A stretch of DNA of 64,000 bases from Lactuca virosa (lineage: Eukaryota; Streptophyta; Magnoliopsida; Asterales; Asteraceae). Positions within the stretch are counted from its first letter, which is position 1, and each line of letters begins with the position of its first letter. Shown piece by piece: positions 32,634-44,794 of this stretch. The DNA lies in assembly GCA_928212115.1 (NCBI GenBank), contig CAKMRJ010005634.1, forward strand, positions 172,556,001-172,620,000. Reading direction: 5' to 3'. The notes under the pieces were generated by a model. The model saw only the letters and a program-made list of their open reading frames with translations, did not search any database and was not told where the DNA came from. The translations under genes and the position numbers were made by a program.

Positions 32634-33390
32634 TGTTGGATTAGGTGTCTAAGCACATAACTATGATTGGTCTACACTTGACCCGAGAGTAGCATGGTCC
32701 ATTTGGGTTGCATTTCACCAGAACAATCTGATAGGATGGACGTTTGAGAGGTTGTTTATGATTTACTAATATATTATAAGTATAATATATTGAGAAATCA
32801 TATAATTTAATTAGTATTGATCGAGAATTAATTTGGAATTAATTTAGTGATCACAAGAGGCTAATTAGATTAATGGGGACTAATTGTATAATTAGTTATA
32901 TATATGGTTTGGGCTTATGATGCATGATGGACTAAGTTTATGGATGAATCCATAAAGACTTGGTTCATATGGATCATGGATCATGGATAGTAAGCCCAAG
33001 GGTATGGATTAGGGTTTAACCATGACCCTTAGTATTCTACCATATATATATGTTACCCTATGGGTAAAATCGTACAGACATATGTTCTAAGAGTTCATAG
33101 TAGCTGATTTTTGTTTGCAAGAAACTCTCTCTCAAGTCCTCCATTGTTGGTGGTGTTTTGTGAAGCAATAGAGACATCACACTTGAGGTGCAAAGCTTTT
33201 AAAGGCCAAAGTTAACTAGCTACAACAAGAGGGAAAGTATCTAACCATTTGTATTTTTCAATTGTCAATTGCATGCTAGTTAGGATATGTATGCTTTGGA
33301 AAATGAAATGCATGTATAATTAGAGAAAACATAGATCCAAAGCATCTAGGATTGCATGTGCACCATAAGGTTGTTAGAGTGCTCAAAACC
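32634..33390 (+). repeat. Cop1-b 3' LTR, interrupted at its last bases by Sir-c
   Basis: 757 bp from TGTTGGATTAGGTG to GCTCAAAACC; bases 53186-53187 (CA) after Sir-c may be its end. A TATA box (TATATATA) is at 33043-33050. Confidence 0.9.
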
Positions 33391-33997
33391 TGTTGAGAGA
33401 AAAAATTGAGTCACACTTGAACAAACGTTAGAACAAGTGATAATGCAGAATAAAGTTTAACTCAAAGGATCATTAAAGCTCAACAATAATAATAAGTTAG
33501 AGGTAGAAAGTTAGATGCAGAAATAGATGGAAAAATAAATGACAACAAGTATTATATCAAGTATACACTTAAGTTGATTCTTAACAAGGAATGCAATCAG
33601 ACCAAGTTAGTAAGTGAGATCAAACTTAGTGATGAAGTCTAGAAAGACTTGCTCCGAAGAGAGATTTCAAACAGTTTGGATTATATATAAGTTATGAGTA
33701 GGAAGGGAGTAAGATGAGCGATAAGATTCAAGATACGTGAGAGATGTATATTGATTCAGAAATAGAGAACTCTATTTATAGAATCTCGAAGATTACATAA
33801 GTCCTATCTGTTAAAAGTTGCCATGCAGGGCAAATTGGATAAAAGAAAGTACTTCTAGAAAAACAGATAAAAGACTAAGACTAAGTGCTGATGATAGTGG
33901 TTGCGGTACATGACTGCGGTACTGAGCTTGACTGCGGTTCCTGATGACAACTTCAGATCTCTCTTAAGTTTAAGAGGGTCACTTTTATGTTTCAACA
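33391..33997 (-). repeat. Sir-c 3' LTR (left copy)
   Basis: 607 bp, TGTTGAAACA to TCTCTCAACA on the minus strand. TATA box (sense TATAAATA) at 33773-33780. It is exactly three 8-bp units shorter than the right copy. Confidence 0.95.
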
Positions 33998-34012
33998 ATT
34001 TCCCCTAAGTGA
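33998..34012 (-). other. Sir-c polypurine tract
   Basis: Minus strand CACTTAGGGGAAAT directly before the 3' LTR. Confidence 0.88.
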
Positions 34013-34062
34013 CCTCTTCAACTTTTCTGTCATGTGTTGAGCTTGGGGAACTTGATGAGAAT

Positions 34063-37000
34063 CTACCAGAACTTCCTATCTTCCTTAAGCCACACAATCC
34101 TTCTTGAGATTTCAAACTTCACTTCAGCAGTTGTGTGTTTTGATTTGTTGATTGCGGTCTGAATGATCTCCAATTGCTTCCGGGTTATGCGGTTCATGGC
34201 AGTCATTAGGATGAAGTATTTTGTTTCATCATTTAAGCATTTGAAAATGACTCCAAGATCTGGGAAGTTACTTGCTCCAAGAGATCTTTCTTGAAAGCCT
34301 TCAGTTAGGACCGGAGCTGGTTCAAGAGGAGGGAGGTTGAATTTCTGTGCAAGTGCCGGGTGGATGTCAGCATCAATTCTTGCGAAGTCACACACAGTCT
34401 CTTTCAGAAAGGTACATGCCCTTTCATAAGCAATCTTCATCCTTGGGTGTTTTTCAGACTTGTTCTGAAATACCTTTACAATCAGGAAGATTTCTTCCGG
34501 GTTCATGCAAGGGAAATCAACTTGGGTTCGGATGTAGTCTGAGTTTCTTCTGGTAAGGGTATATTGGATGAATTCTGCCTTCATGAATTTTTGGGGCTCG
34601 TAATTTTTGACTGCGGAGGGTCTTTCGTTGGACCAGATTTTCTCAATAGAAGACCCATGCTTGGCATGAAAGCTGTTGAGTCTTTCAAACTCTAAGGGCA
34701 ACCTTTTATCGTCGGGGAGACTGCAGTCAAAGGGTTCAAATACTGTGAAGTATTTTGCATTGGGGGAGATGGGAATGTCCCAATAAGCATCATGAGGAGG
34801 TTCTGTGTATGTGAGATAAGGTATGTAATCGTCATCAAGTAATCTTATGTGCGGATTGACCCAAGAGTTGATGAAGGATTCATCCATTGTGATATCAAGG
34901 CCATTTTCCCTCCAGATCATCTCAGCAAATTTAGCTTATCTCCAGTCAGCTTTCTTCTGTTTGGTTGCAGGAGAATCGACGGAGTGTTCGGATGAAATAT
35001 AAGAAGCTAAGTTTTTGAATTGAGGGGGAGTCACGGGTCGCTCGAGAGAAGGATGAGTTTCTTGAATTGGTGGTTGTTGCAGTGGTGACTAATGACTTGG
35101 ACTCTTTTGAGGAGAAGGAACATGTGTTTTCTTTGGTGAAGGTTGAGGAGAGGGAACAAGTGTTTTCTTTGGTGAAGGTTGAGGAGTAGGAACTTTTTCT
35201 TGAATGATGGGATGTTGATGAGAGATTTGATCCGAGTTTTGGTCTTCACTTCCCCCTCTTGAGGGAGGAGCAGTTGGTGCTTCCTCAAGCCATTGCTTCA
35301 GACCATCAAGCTTTCCACAAACTTCTCCAAACTGAGGCTTTAGTGCATCAGCAAGCTGTTGGTTGTTTGGGATTGCAGTGTTAAAGAGCAATCTGTGAAT
35401 CTCCTTGGTGAGGCGCAAGATTTATGGACCATGAAAGTTGGAGGATAATGATCTGCGGAGGCTGTTGATGGTTGACTGTAGGACCGAAATGGTAGATTCA
35501 TACGCATTGTGCGTTTCATCAACAAGTTTCTGGGACTGAGCAGATTGATCCGAAATGATGGATTGAAGATCAGATTTGATGGAGGATACTTAAGAGATAA
35601 GTTTTTTGGCGGTTCTGATGAAGTGTTGATGATCAACCTTGCGATTGTTATCCAGGGCTCGGATGCCCATTCCCACTTTAAGTGAGATGCGTTCTGCGAC
35701 AAGACACTCTCTGGTTTAAAGTCTTTCGATACGGTCGATGAGAGACTGCGGGCCAGGCAAGTCCTCAGATTATGGTTGGGAGGATTTCACCGCAGCGAGA
35801 ATCTGATCCACTTTGTCTTGTAGGGACAAGAATTCTTTTCGGGAGACGGCTAGCTTCTTTTTCTTCTTCTTCTCCTTAGGCTTAGAAGTGGAATGTTGAG
35901 ATGCGCTCGCCTCTTCTTCTTCATCGAAGATCATCATGATATCATCTGATGGTTCCGGTTGATTGACCTCGTTCATGTCAAAGTCATCAAAGCCAAAGAT
36001 GGGTACGGAACTGACTTCATTTGCGGTTCCTTCGTCTTTAGAGTTACTAGCATTAGTTGTTGGAGGGGGCCTGGATGAACCTGCACCATCTGGATTGTAC
36101 TGAGCGTTGCGGAGGGTCTTAGCCATTTCATCCATCCAATTCTGGACCTTTAGAATTGTAGCTACAGTGTTGGCATTGTTTATGGCTTCGGCCCAGTATT
36201 TGGCTACCGTTTGAATTTCTTGTTCCTTGAGCTGAAGCTGTTTAGATTGCTGATCTTTTCTTGCTGTTAATGCCCTTCAAAAAGCTTCAAGCTTTTTGAT
36301 ACCTGATTCGAACGTGGGTTGATAGCGAGCAAAGGTATCATCTGAGTCATAGCCGTCAAGTCCTTGAAAACGCACCGAGGTGTCCCTCGGGTTCACAGAT
36401 CCTTGCACATTTGTGCTCACTATGCCTAAACCACCTGGATTAGATGTAAGCAGAGTAGGATTTCCGGAGCTTCCTCCGTCTCCTTGACCCGTGGTCAAGT
36501 TTGGCCTCGGCTCCGTTCTAGCATGGGCTGAAGAATTGCCCTGCGGTTGGGAAGGTGTATCGAGTGTTTGGATTACAAGGTCTAAAATGGAGCACAACTC
36601 CGATTCCTCAAAGAAATGAAGTCTGGAAGCCCTGGAGACCTTAGGGCGAGAAGAAGCAATTAAATCCTCTTGGGATCTAGTTGGGGGAGAGTCTCCACGT
36701 TTGGATGAAACAGTTGCACTTGCTGTATCAGAGTAGTTAGGAATGGTTGAAGAGAATGGGCATGCGGAAACCCCAAGGACTTCTGGAACCTTTTGAGAGA
36801 CTGCAGTATCTATCCGGTCACGCATTTGGCAAGGGGATTGGGTTTTCCTTTTCTTGAGAATACCAATTAGTAAGGTGCCCTCATCAGACTCATCTCCAAG
36901 TTCAAAGGCAGGAGATCGATTGGAATTGGATTCGTCGTCTGAAGACACAACATGTTTGAGCTTCCTTTTCTTGGTTGGTTCAGCTTCCTTGGAGGGGTTA

Positions 37001-38083
37001 CTTTTCTTTGGAGTTTAATGTTTCTTGCCAATATTGAGGGGGCCTTGCTTGGATGAGACTAACTACTTTTTCCTCTTACCTAAGGGTAAATGGGATAACG
37101 TGGTAGAAGATGGAGCTGCGGATGGCTCTGGTTGATTGGGTGCGGTAGGGGCTAATATGTTCTGACTGGGAGGAGGCGGGGTAGAAAGGTATGGGTCAAT
37201 ACCTTCCGTAGCCTCAATATGAACTGTGGCTATTTGGGTCTTGAGTCCAACCATAATCAAGATATGAATGGGTAAACGTCTGATTGGTCCAAAGATAGAT
37301 TGATCTTTATAAGGTGCGTACCTTTTGAGATCACGCGGGATAAAGAAGTTGATGTCGTTGCCTATGCTGATCTTGGCGTCTGAATGAAGATCTAAAATGC
37401 AGAGAGCCCAAAATCTTGCAAATGTGAGCTCTGTAGGTTTTTCTCTTGGACTTTCCTTAAGGATGTACTGAAGGAAATCATCCCATAGAATTTGGTCGTA
37501 GTTGACATCATGTCTTGTGAAGATGCTCCATACTAGTTCGAGTAACTTGAGGCCTATGTTGTCTGTGCCTCCGGTTCGTCCACACAAACTGCCATACCAC
37601 AGGCCGCTGGTTCTTCTTAAACTCGCCCATGCCCTTGATCTGCTTCTGGTATTCCATTTGATACAGAGTGGAGGTGATGTCTGTGATACTTGGTGAAAAG
37701 AACTTGTTCGAGGGATGCACTAGGAGATTGATTGCAGTAAGAAACTTGTTTGTGTTCAAGATGACCAAAGAGTCATCCACCAAGTTCAGATGAACTTCTT
37801 GCAGATTATCGAGAGGGCGATATGCTGAAAATGCACATTTGAATAAAGTGGAGATGGGAACCACATCAGTGAATGCGTCGAATGGTCCAAGGAGTGGATG
37901 ATTGGAGATGAACTTGATCATGAGACGAATCGATTCATTGTAAGAAGGATGATCATCGAAAATTGCCCAAAAATTGCGAGATGCAATTGAAGGCGATTGG
38001 TTCCGTGTAGCAGAATCGGAACCAGTCGGTTGAGCAGAGGCTGATGCTTTTGATTGCTTCTTTGAGATTCCTGACTTCACCAT
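34063..38083 (-). pseudogene. Sir-c post-pol ORF, about 1300 residues, with several stops and shifts
   Basis: Pieces follow one another on the minus strand at 38083-37508, 37587-37063, 36948-36277, 36135-35770, 35702-35340, 35418-35089 and 34920-34063. The first part has a compact domain (IRLMIKFISNHPLLGPFDAF, FWALCILDLHSDAKISIG). The middle is low-complexity, acidic and Ser/Pro rich with a Lys run; a likely coiled coil follows, then PSPKKTLVPSPQPSPKKT repeats. The last 285 residues hold the domain shared with Sir-b and Sir-d: FHAKHGSSIEKIWSNERP, DFPCMNPEEIF and FLKETVCDFARID. Sirevirus ORFs in this position are sometimes called envelope-like; I see no fusion or signal peptide. Function unknown. 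Confidence 0.75.
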
Positions 38084-38983
38084 TTTTGAAAAGGTTGAAG
38101 AACTTGCAGAGAGCCTTGAGGTGCAAGAGGGAAGAAGATGAAGCTGTTCGTCTTTGAAGGATCAGAAAGCGTAAAGCTTTCTTGGGGAAGAAAAAAGGTT
38201 TTTATAGTGGCGGATTCCAAATAGTTATTGTTTTTACCCTAAAGAAAAGGGGTTAAGTGTAAAAAAAACTTTGAGTTTTTTTTTGGGTAAAGAAATCATT
38301 ATCAGCCACAAAAACATTTTAATGAAAAGTTGTTTTTTCATTTTCAAAAAGAGGGCATTTAATGAAATGTCAGGCCCAATACCCCATGTCTTAGGAACAT
38401 GTGGTGAGGGGCGATAGCCCGTTGAGTAAAGGTGGAATTTGTAATAGATTTGACGTTTTGGGGGTAAGTGGAAAAGACGGTTTAAGGAAAAGATTATCTA
38501 AAAAAATTTCTTTTATTGGAAACTGATTTATTTTGGCATCACCCATAAAATAGGTCTGACAAAATGTTTATTTGAAAGGAAGAACTGAAACGATCATATG
38601 TGACAAAACGAATATTTTTTGAGAATGTTTTTCTTATTTAATGAAGGATCATTAAATAGCACACAATTTTCAAGAATTTATGAAGTGGTTGAAAGTTCCA
38701 TCGTTGTGATTTTGGTTTGAGTCTTTATTGTGGATTAGGACTCCATTGCGGATGAATGGTTAGGTAACCGCGGGTAGAAGAAACTGAGAAGAACACTTGA
38801 ACACAATTAGAAATAACAATCAATAAGGACCTTTGAAATATAGGTACGATATATGGTTACGGTACATACGGTATATTACGGTACATAAAATGTACTGCAG
38901 TACACAAGATATACTGAAACTATGTAAGATAGATATATTTAGTTAAGACCGCAATGGTGACCAAGAGTGGTATGCGGTACCTA
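38084..38983 (-). other. Sir-c noncoding region between pol and the post-pol ORF
   Basis: 900 bp, AT rich, no ORF. Near 38843-38920 it repeats ACGGTACA and similar units. It probably contains the signals that allow the downstream ORF to be expressed, by splicing or a separate start; I cannot tell which. Confidence 0.55.
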
Positions 38984-41900
38984 TCAATTCAAGAAGAATT
39001 GCGGATCCGGATTCAACATTCCTAACATTTGTAAGAAACTGTTGAGTTTTGTAGAGTGATGTGCCTTTGTGAATACATCAGCAATCTCTTTGTGAGTATG
39101 AACAAAAATTAGTTCAATGTTACCTTTCAGGATGTGGTCTTTAATGATGTGGTACCGTAGTTCAATATGCTTCGTCTTAAAGTGATGAATTGGATTATGA
39201 GAAATCGCTATGGCACTCTCTGAGTCACAGTAAATCGGTATGGCATTCTGTATCCTTACTCCATAAGTTGCATTTTCATCCACAAGACTTGTGAACAACA
39301 GCTGGTTGCGGCCACATATTCAGCTTCTGCGGTAGTTAGTGAGACACATCTTTGTTTCCTTGATGACCAGTTGACGAGTCTTCCAACAAGAAATTGACAT
39401 CCACCGGAAGTGCTTTTTTCTGTCCAATCTACATCCAGCATGATCTGCATCAGTGAAGTCATTCCCTGCGGGATACCAAAGGCCTAGAGACTTGCTGCCC
39501 TTTAAGTATCTGAGAATCTGTTTGGCTGCGGTAATGTGAGATACTTTCGGTTCGGCTTGGTATCTTGCCCATACTCCAGTTGCAAAGACAATGTCTGGTC
39601 GGCTTGCGGTGAGGTACATCAACGAGCCAATTATTCCTCTATAAGTTTTGTGATCTACTGATTCTCCAGAAGGATCAGCAAAAATCTTATATCCGAAGGC
39701 CATGGGAACCTAGGCCGAGGAACAGTTGTCCATTGAGTATTTCTTCAGCAGTTCAGAGGTGTATTTCTCCTGATGGATGAATATCCCTTGAGGGACTTAT
39801 TTCACTTGAAGTCCTAGAAAGAAATTAATTTCTCTATTCATGCTCATTTGGAACTTGTTGGTCATGAGCCTTGCCAATTCATCCACCATTGCCTAATCAG
39901 TTGATCCGAAGATGATATCATCTACATATATTTGTACAAGCATGAGGTGGTTACCATTTTCCTTTCTAAATAAGGTGGGATCAATCACCCCTCTTTTGTA
40001 TCCGGACGAGACAAGATATTCAGAGAGAGTCGCGTACCACGCTCTTGGTGCCTGCTTTAGACCGTAGACAGCTTTTTCAAGCCTGTAACAGTGATCTGGG
40101 AATTCAAGACATTCGAAGCCCAGAGGTTGCTGAAGATAAACCTCCTCTTTCAATTCACCATTCAGGAAGGCACTTTTTACATCCATTTGATGTACATTGA
40201 TATTCTTGTGAGCAACATACGCTAAGAAGATGCGTATGGCTTCTATTCTGGCTACTGGGGCGTATGTTTCATCATAATCAACACCTTCAAGCTTACTATA
40301 CCCTTTAGCGACTAGTCTCGCTTTGTTTGGGACTACCGCACCGGATTCATCCAATTTGTTCTTGTACACCCATCTGGTACCAACAATAGTGTCACCTTTT
40401 GGCTTCGGAACGAGTTGCCACACTTCGTTTCTTTTAAACTCTTCCAGTTCCTCTTGAATTGCTGTAATCCAATATGGATCCATTAATGCCTCTTTGATGG
40501 TTCTGGACTCGACCGAAGACATAAATGTTGCATAGTGACAGTGATCAGATAAGTCTTGTGAGGATCCATTTTGGATGCCTGTTGATGGGTTTCTGATGAT
40601 TTGACCTGGTGGGTGATGCTTCGTCCATACGTGTAGACGAGGTTGAAGATGGTCAGCGGCTGTGGTGGATGGGATGTCTTCAATATCTGAAGATTCTGCG
40701 GTTCGGGACGGCAGTTCCCCCTGGACTTGTGAGCAGCGCGTAGAATTGTCTTGATTTGGGAAGGTAGGATTAGATTTTTCTTGAGCAGATGATGGAGGTT
40801 CCCCCTGGATTGCGGACAGGAGTTCCCCTTGAACCTGAGAAGGTTCCCCCTGGATTGTTGGAAGTGTGATAATCCTTGGGTCAGTTCTTGGGTCAGTTCT
40901 GAGTCAGAAGAAACATTTGATGATTGGGATTCTCTACAGATAGGAACTGGAGCTACATCATCAAGTACTGGAACCTCGATGGTTGTCACTTGATCCGGAG
41001 TGGAGCTTTCCCCCTCAACCGGCGAGGTGGAAGTATTGAGTGATACTTCATCAGATAGAGATGGACCAGATATGTTGGCATGCTGCTGTTGAGCTTCTGG
41101 GGACACAAGAACTTCGGATAACTTAGCTGTCTCTACAGGGTCGAAGAGATCATCATAGTTTACTTCAACTATGTTTAATGGACCCGAAGAGGTAGGAATA
41201 TCACTTTCCAGGATTGCTTTGGTTTCGGTTGATGGAGCGATGTTGCGGATGTAATAGTCATCGAATTTGACATCGAAGCTTTCGACTATTATTCTTGTGC
41301 GTCTAATGAGAATCCTATAAGCTACCTTGTTTGTTGAGTAGCCAAAAAAGATTCCTTCATCAGACATCGGTGCGAACTTGTTAAGATGATCTCTGTTGTT
41401 GATCAGAAAACATCTACACCCAAAGATGTGGAAGAATCGGACATTTGGTTTGTAGTTGTTAAGGCCCTCATACGGATTTTTACTAAGACGCTTGCAAACA
41501 ATGCTTCGTTTTTGAAAAAAGCATGCTGTGGCCACTGCTTTGGCCCAGAAGTAGAGAGGAAGGTGTGCGAAGTTGAGCATAGATCTGGCTGCTTCTACCA
41601 GAGTTCGGTTTCTTCACTCTACTACTCCATTTTGTTGTGGTGTGTAGGGACCTGAGAAGTTGTGGCTGATACCCTTTGAAACCAAGAAACTGTTTAAGAG
41701 ATGATTGGTAAACTCGGTTCCATTATCACTTCGGATGCGGCGCACTGGTAATTTGATCTGATGTTCGATTTCCTTGATAAAATTGATCAGAATCTGTGGA
41801 GTTTCGGATTTGAGTCTTAGGAAGAAGACCCAAGTGAAACGAGTGAAGTCATTAACTATAACCAGTATGTATTTTTTGTGATGAAGACTGGTTACGGTAG

Positions 41901-42463
41901 ATCGACCGCAGAGATCAATATGCAGGAGTTCCAGTGGTTCAGAAATTGAAGAATCAATCACCATGGGATGGCTTGCCTTTGATTGTTTGCCACATTCACA
42001 TGCAGGACAGAGTGTATCATTGCTGAATTTGAGAATTGGGAGACCTCGGACGAGTTCTCTGGTGACCAGATTGTTTATATATCTGAAGTTAAGATGTGCT
42101 AGCTTGCGGTGCCATAGTCAAGTAACTTCAGAAACTGCTTTGGATAGAAAGCACAGCTGCGGTTTCCCAATGATCAGAGAAACGTCTAAAGGATACATGG
42201 TTCCTTTAGACTTGGATTTGATCAAACCGGTGCTTCTATCACTTGTCATTATGTAGCAGTACTCATTGTCAAATTCAACTATGTGGCCTGCTTTACATAG
42301 TTGGCCTACACTTATGAGATTGTGTTTAAGGCTTTCTACGTAAGCAACCTTTGAATAGAAAAGTTTCCCGTAGTAAGGACATCATAACCTCGGATTATTC
42401 CATTTGCGTTGTTACCAAAGGTCACATTGCCACCATTGCTGATTGGCCTGAAGTCCCGAAGGT
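38984..42463 (-). pseudogene. Sir-c pol: integrase, RT and RNase H, degenerate
   Basis: Minus-strand blocks: zinc region HRKLAHLNF with CPACECGKQSKASH, integrase core LLHIDLCG, RSDNGTEF and YTPQQNGVVE (Asp, Asp, Glu all present), GYSTNKVAYRI, then a linker with QGEP/QGEL repeats. RT has MDPYWITAIQEELEEF, NKARLVAKGY, VDYDETYAPVAR, MDVKSAFLNGEL and the catalytic IYVDDIIFGSTD. RNase H has TSRPDIVFATG-like sequence, AEAEYVAATSCC, CDSESAIAIS and HHFKTKHIELRYHI. Stops or shifts occur near 41617, 41240-40900, 39893 and 39440. It begins at the Cop1-c insertion, which splits it from the protease. Confidence 0.88.
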
Positions 42464-42468
42464 ATTCT
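42464..42468. other. Left target duplication of Cop1-c
   Basis: ATTCT, repeated exactly at 49222-49226. Confidence 0.95.
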
Positions 42469-43220
42469 TGTTGGATTAATGTCTAAGTCCATAAATATAT
42501 TTGGTATGTACTTGACCCGACCCGGCATGGTCCATTTGGGTTGCACTTCACCGGCACAATTTATATGGATAGTCTTTTGAGAATAGTATATTTATGATTT
42601 ATATTAATATATTATAAGTTCTAATATATTAATATGGAATCATATTATTTAATTAGTATTGATCAAGAATTAATTTAGAATTAATTAAGTGATCAAAAAG
42701 AACTAATTAAATATGGACTCTTATATATATGGAATGGGCCAAGTTCATTTAGGTTGGGCTAAGCTTTCATGGATGGTCCATGGAGCTTTTAACCCATGGA
42801 TCCTATGTAAATGAAAGGTCATGGGTATTAGGGTTTACATGGATGTAACCCTAATCCTCCATAATATATAAAGGGGTCCTTGGCTCACAAAATTGGCACA
42901 AGTGTGTACAAATAAGAGTGGGCCGATTTTAGTGTGCATACATATTCTCTCAAGTTCTTCCAAGGTGTTTTGGTGATTTGTGATTCCATTTGAGGCTTCC
43001 ACACTATTGGGGCTAAGCTCTTAAAGCTTGAAGACATCAAGCTACATCAAAAGGTATGTCATCTAACTAGAACTTTGTAGTATAGGTGCTTCATAATATG
43101 CTAGTTAGGATGAAACCTTGGAATAGTTAATATTTGCATGTATAATAGAGAAAACATAGATCCAATGTTTATAGGGTTGCATGTACATCATAGGAGTGTT
43201 AGAATGCTCAAAACCTAACA
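42469..43220 (+). repeat. Cop1-c 5' LTR
   Basis: 752 bp, TGTTGGATTAATG to AAACCTAACA, with a TATA box (TATATAAA, 42865-42872). Its last 292 bp differ from the 3' LTR remnant at five positions by my count. Confidence 0.95.
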
Positions 43221-43221
43221 G

Positions 43222-43235
43222 TGGTATCAGAGCCA
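43222..43235 (+). other. Cop1-c primer-binding site
   Basis: TGGTATCAGAGCCA one base inside the LTR. Confidence 0.95.
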
Positions 43236-44157
43236 TGGGTTGTTTTCTGTTATATTGATGCAAATGTTTTATTTTCAAGTTGAAAAAAAATGGAAAAAAA
43301 ACATGACGTTTGTCAAATTTTAAGATAATTACTTGTTTTGTGAAAAACGAATTATTTGTAAAATTTGAATCATTTGTTATATGAGTTGAATTAGGTCAAA
43401 TTTAGTAAAAGATAAAATGATATGATTATTTTATTAGTTTTAAAGTTTGATCTAAATGTTTTAAGGAGTTACATATTTTGTCATAAAATTTTGGAGCTCA
43501 AAAGTTTTTTTTAAAGTTGTGATCTTAAGGGTTTTTGAAACTTCCATAAGTTATGGATATGAAAGTTTTTTTTTAAAAAAAAAATTGATTCAAAGTTTTT
43601 ATGGAGTTACAAAATTTGGTGTTAATGTTTTAAAGAATTCCATAACTTGTTCTTAAGTTATGGAACATGGAAAGTTTCATCATAAAAGACCATTAATTCC
43701 ATAATTTATGGAATCCAAAGGTTTTCAAAAATTACAAAACTTGCCCTCAAGTTTTGGAATTTGAGAAAAGTTTTTTATGAAAAAAAGAATTGAATTCCAA
43801 AACTCTTGGGTTCATAACTTAAACAATTAATTAAATGGTTTTAATTTTGAGTTTAATAATTGGAACTATGATGTTTTGTTGAATAGTTCAAATTAACTCT
43901 TATGGACTTTATTAATAGTTAATTAAAGCGTTTAATTGAAAGAGTATTATTAATCCATAAATATTTGGTTTGAGTTTAATTAAATTAAAAGTCTAGTTTA
44001 ATTAATAGATTAAACCACCAAGTATTTTAAATGTCTAAAAGACACCCTTATACTATTATAATATTAAAAGTTTAATATATTATATGTATAAGAGCAAGTC
44101 GTCTTACCATTAGTAGGCCTCATTTACGAAGCCGGTCTATAAGGGTGGTATAAGGTT

Positions 44158-44177
44158 GTTGCCTATAAAATGGCAGC
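44158..44177 (+). promoter_or_regulatory. 8-nt-loop hairpin
   Basis: GTTGCC and GGCAGC around TATAAAAT; six pairs with one G-U. Confidence 0.6.
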
Positions 44178-44393
44178 TTAATGGGTGTCCACTCTCACCC
44201 ACCGCTTCCTTGAATGGTGGAGGGTCGTTAGCCGAACAGGTAGGACAAGGACTATAATTCTCCCTTCATTAAAAGTATTAATGATAAATACTAAGTAACT
44301 AAACCTTTTATTAATTCCCAATCTTAGTTACTTAGGAAAATGTGAATAAGGTGCTAATCCATGAAATTACACTTTGCACTTTGTTTAAACCGT

Positions 44394-44427
44394 TTAGTGG
44401 AGCGTGTGTGGTTAACCGGCACACTAA
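44394..44427 (+). promoter_or_regulatory. 22-nt-loop hairpin, first
   Basis: TTAGTG/CACTAA around a 22-nt loop (44400-44421) with GTGTGTGGTTAACCGG. Confidence 0.7.
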
Positions 44428-44475
44428 CCTGGATTTAACAAAGTAGGCAAAGGGTAACTTAATATTTATCATAGT

Positions 44476-44511
44476 ATCGGTGGAGCTCGTGTGGTTAACC
44501 GGCACATCGAT
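44476..44511 (+). promoter_or_regulatory. 22-nt-loop hairpin, second
   Basis: ATCGGTG (44476-44482) and CATCGAT (44505-44511) around a 22-nt loop. Cop1-e has ATTGGTG/CATCAAT and Cop1-a ATCAATG/CATTGA at the same place: paired positions change together. Confidence 0.72.
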
Positions 44512-44565
44512 TGAGGGGTAAATATTAAGGGTACCAAGTATATTTTCATGGTTACTTCACACCTT

Positions 44566-44598
44566 GTTTTGCGATCCTCGGCATCCCAGTCACAAAAC
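44566..44598 (+). promoter_or_regulatory. 15-nt-loop hairpin, first
   Basis: GTTTTGCGA (44566-44574) with TCACAAAAC (44590-44598), one mismatch, around TCCTCGGCATCCCAG. Cop1-e has a perfect GTTTGTGA/TCACAAAC stem around the same loop. Confidence 0.7.
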
Positions 44599-44740
44599 CT
44601 TAAGAGCACACTCGAGATTGAAACATGCCATTGAAACGTTCAATGAATCTCAAAAGATCTAGGAGTTTCAAATCCAATTAAAACTTAATTATATTTCGTT
44701 TTTCATGGTGGAAATTGGTAAATCGTCATTTACCTACCTT

Positions 44741-44794
44741 CAACTATTTTATAACTCGGATTACGGCATCCCTCTTCCAGTTATAAATAGGTTG
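44741..44794 (+). promoter_or_regulatory. 15-nt-loop hairpin, second
   Basis: About 19 base pairs with single-base bulges: 44741-44760 against 44776-44794, loop TTACGGCATCCCTCT (44761-44775), closed by GGA/TCC. In Cop1-e the stem keeps pairing through G-U wobbles. Confidence 0.72.

Larger units (their letters stand above)
31994..33390 (+). mobile_element. Cop1-b, right part: 3' untranslated region and LTR
   Basis: It resumes the element cut at 7338. Bases 32020-32280 match Cop1-c at 48690-48925 (TGAGTGCTCATAAG, ACGAGTGATC), which has no insertion there. It ends in an LTR interrupted by Sir-c. Confidence 0.88.

Noticed and set aside
36277..36948. Separate Ser-rich host protein of 223 residues
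   Set aside because: It is the middle part of the broken post-pol ORF of Sir-c, in line with pieces on both sides.
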